Part shown: in pieces, positions 6,126 to 7,084 of the stretch
Numbering within the stretch: the first letter of the stretch is position 1
How the letters are laid out: the number at the start of each line of letters is the position of its first letter
Assembly: GCA_902803795.1 (NCBI GenBank)
Contig: CADCRC010000064.1
Span: forward strand, 1 to 7,084
DNA length: 7,084 bases
From: an uncultured Erysipelotrichaceae bacterium
GTDB taxonomy: Bacteria; Bacillota_I; Bacilli_A; RF39; UBA660
Direction: 5' to 3'
Notes under the pieces: model-generated
Seen by the model: only the letters and a program-made list of their open reading frames with translations
Databases searched by the model: none
Told to the model about the DNA's origin: nothing
Made by a program: the position numbers and the translations under genes

Positions 6126-7084
6126 ATGAGAAATTTGATAATAATTGATAAAAATAATAAATTACCAAAAAATTATTTTAAGTATAATGATATGATTAAT
6201 ATAGGTGATGTATTAATAGAATTAAATACTTATAAAGAGTTTATTAAATTAAGAGATTATTTATATAACAAGGGTATTAATATTGAAATTTGTAATAAAA
6301 GATGTATTGATAATTTAGATGAGCATATTACTGGATTATTAATAGATGTAAATATTGATTTAAATATAGTAGAAGATGAATTATATAAATTTGGATTTAT
6401 TATAAGATATAAAGATAGAAATATAATTAGATATGTAGGGTGTGTTGTAGCTGGTTTAATATATAAATATAGAATTACATTGGAAGATTATTTAAATAAT
6501 TTTGGATTTGTTTTATTAATTGATAAAGAAAAAGATTTAACATCTTTTGATGTAGTTAATAAATTAAGTCAAATATTTGGTCTAAAGAGAGTTGGCCATA
6601 CTGGTACACTTGATCCTATGGCTTCAGGACTTCTTGTTGTATGTTTTGGTAAATATACTAAACTAGTTAATGAACTTACTTCTTTAAATAAAGATTATCT
6701 AGCAACTGCTTTATTTAATAAGAAGACTGATACTGGGGATATTACTGGAAATGTTGTTATTGAGAGTAATAAAAAAATAGATAAGGATAATTTGGTTAAA
6801 GTTCTTAATAGTTTTATTGGTAAATATAGTCAGGTAGTACCTATTTATTCTGCTAAAAAAATTAATGGTAAAAGATTATATGAGTATGCTAGAGAAAATA
6901 TAGATGTAGAATTACCAAGACAAGATGTTAGTATTAATGATATAAAGTTACTTGATTATAATAATAGTGAATATAGTTTTTATTGTAGTGTATCAAAAGG
7001 TACATATATTAGATCTTTAATCGAAGATATTGGTGATAAATTAGATTGTGTTTGTACTATGAAAGAATTAAGAAGAATAGGACA
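6126..7084 (+). CDS. truB: TruB tRNA pseudouridine-55 synthase with an extra N-terminal domain (3' partial)
   Basis: One open frame of 319 codons runs from ATG 6126 off the right edge. TruB converts U55 in the T loop of tRNA to pseudouridine. The TruB part begins at about residue 127 (FVLLIDKEKDLTS). It has the catalytic motif GHTGTLDPMASG with Asp163, the conserved KDY with Tyr191, YSAKKINGKRLYEYAR starting at Tyr241, and KGTYIRSLIEDIG with Arg296. The C-terminal region lies beyond the window. Normal TruB proteins start almost directly at the LLIDKP-like strand, so residues 1-126 are extra. I do not recognise them; they contain CNKRC and an Ile/Tyr-rich end. Between ATG 6192 and ATG 6618 the frame has no ATG, and the only TTG near the boundary (6480) lacks a Shine-Dalgarno, so a fusion is the simplest reading. 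The start at 6126 also lacks a clear Shine-Dalgarno and lies 7 bases after the smc stop, suggesting translational coupling. The TruB assignment is firm; the exact start is less so. Confidence 0.9.
   Translation, partial: MRNLIIIDKNNKLPKNYFKYNDMINIGDVLIELNTYKEFIKLRDYLYNKGINIEICNKRCIDNLDEHITGLLIDVNIDLNIVEDELYKFGFIIRYKDRNIIRYVGCVVAGLIYKYRITLEDYLNNFGFVLLIDKEKDLTSFDVVNKLSQIFGLKRVGHTGTLDPMASGLLVVCFGKYTKLVNELTSLNKDYLATALFNKKTDTGDITGNVVIESNKKIDKDNLVKVLNSFIGKYSQVVPIYSAKKINGKRLYEYARENIDVELPRQDVSINDIKLLDYNNSEYSFYCSVSKGTYIRSLIEDIGDKLDCVCTMKELRRIG

Noticed and set aside
6480..6503. Separate truB start at TTG 6480
   Set aside because: No Shine-Dalgarno lies upstream and the frame is already open from 6126; kept only as a less likely alternative to the fusion.
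155..7084. Use of TGA as tryptophan (Mycoplasma code)
   Set aside because: Conserved Trp positions use TGG and no in-frame TGA occurs within the recognised protein domains.

Overview
The window is strongly AT-rich, with A/T-ending codons almost everywhere, Arg mostly AGA, and stops TAA, TAA and TAG. The protein content looks Firmicutes/Bacilli-like: a SpoIIIE/FtsK translocase with SpoIIIE-like length and sequence, a P115-length SMC of the kind known from Mollicutes, and a tRNA close in sequence to Bacillus/Mycoplasma tRNA-Ile2. Trp is read from TGG and no TGA interrupts a conserved frame, so nothing suggests the Mycoplasma code (table 4). The best guess is an AT-rich member of the Bacilli, such as an uncultured gut relative of the Mollicutes. 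This placement is inference.

Layout: positions 1-154 form a regulatory region with a well-formed promoter (TTGACA-17-TAGAAT) and a possible weaker divergent promoter. Positions 155-598 encode a 147-residue protein I do not recognise. A separate unit follows: promoter, a CAU-anticodon tRNA (658-734) with the features of the lysidine-modified tRNA-Ile2, and an intrinsic terminator (745-772). A third promoter (797-825) then drives what looks like one operon: a FtsK/SpoIIIE DNA translocase (897-3194), SMC (3212-6118, 17 bases after ftsK) and a truB-like gene starting 7 bases after the smc stop and running off the right edge.

Two genes of the operon act in chromosome segregation. SMC compacts and organises the nucleoid, and FtsK/SpoIIIE pumps DNA through the division septum. 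The third, TruB, makes pseudouridine 55 in tRNA and has no obvious link to them. The most unusual feature is that the TruB catalytic domain begins only at about residue 127 of its reading frame. It follows an unrecognised domain of about 125 residues with no alternative start at the boundary, so it reads as a gene fusion. The SMC is also notable: its heads and hinge look complete, but both coiled-coil arms are short by a similar amount, and the C-terminal arm carries an Asn/Ile-rich stretch built on the heptad pattern. No mobile element, CRISPR array or phage gene is visible.
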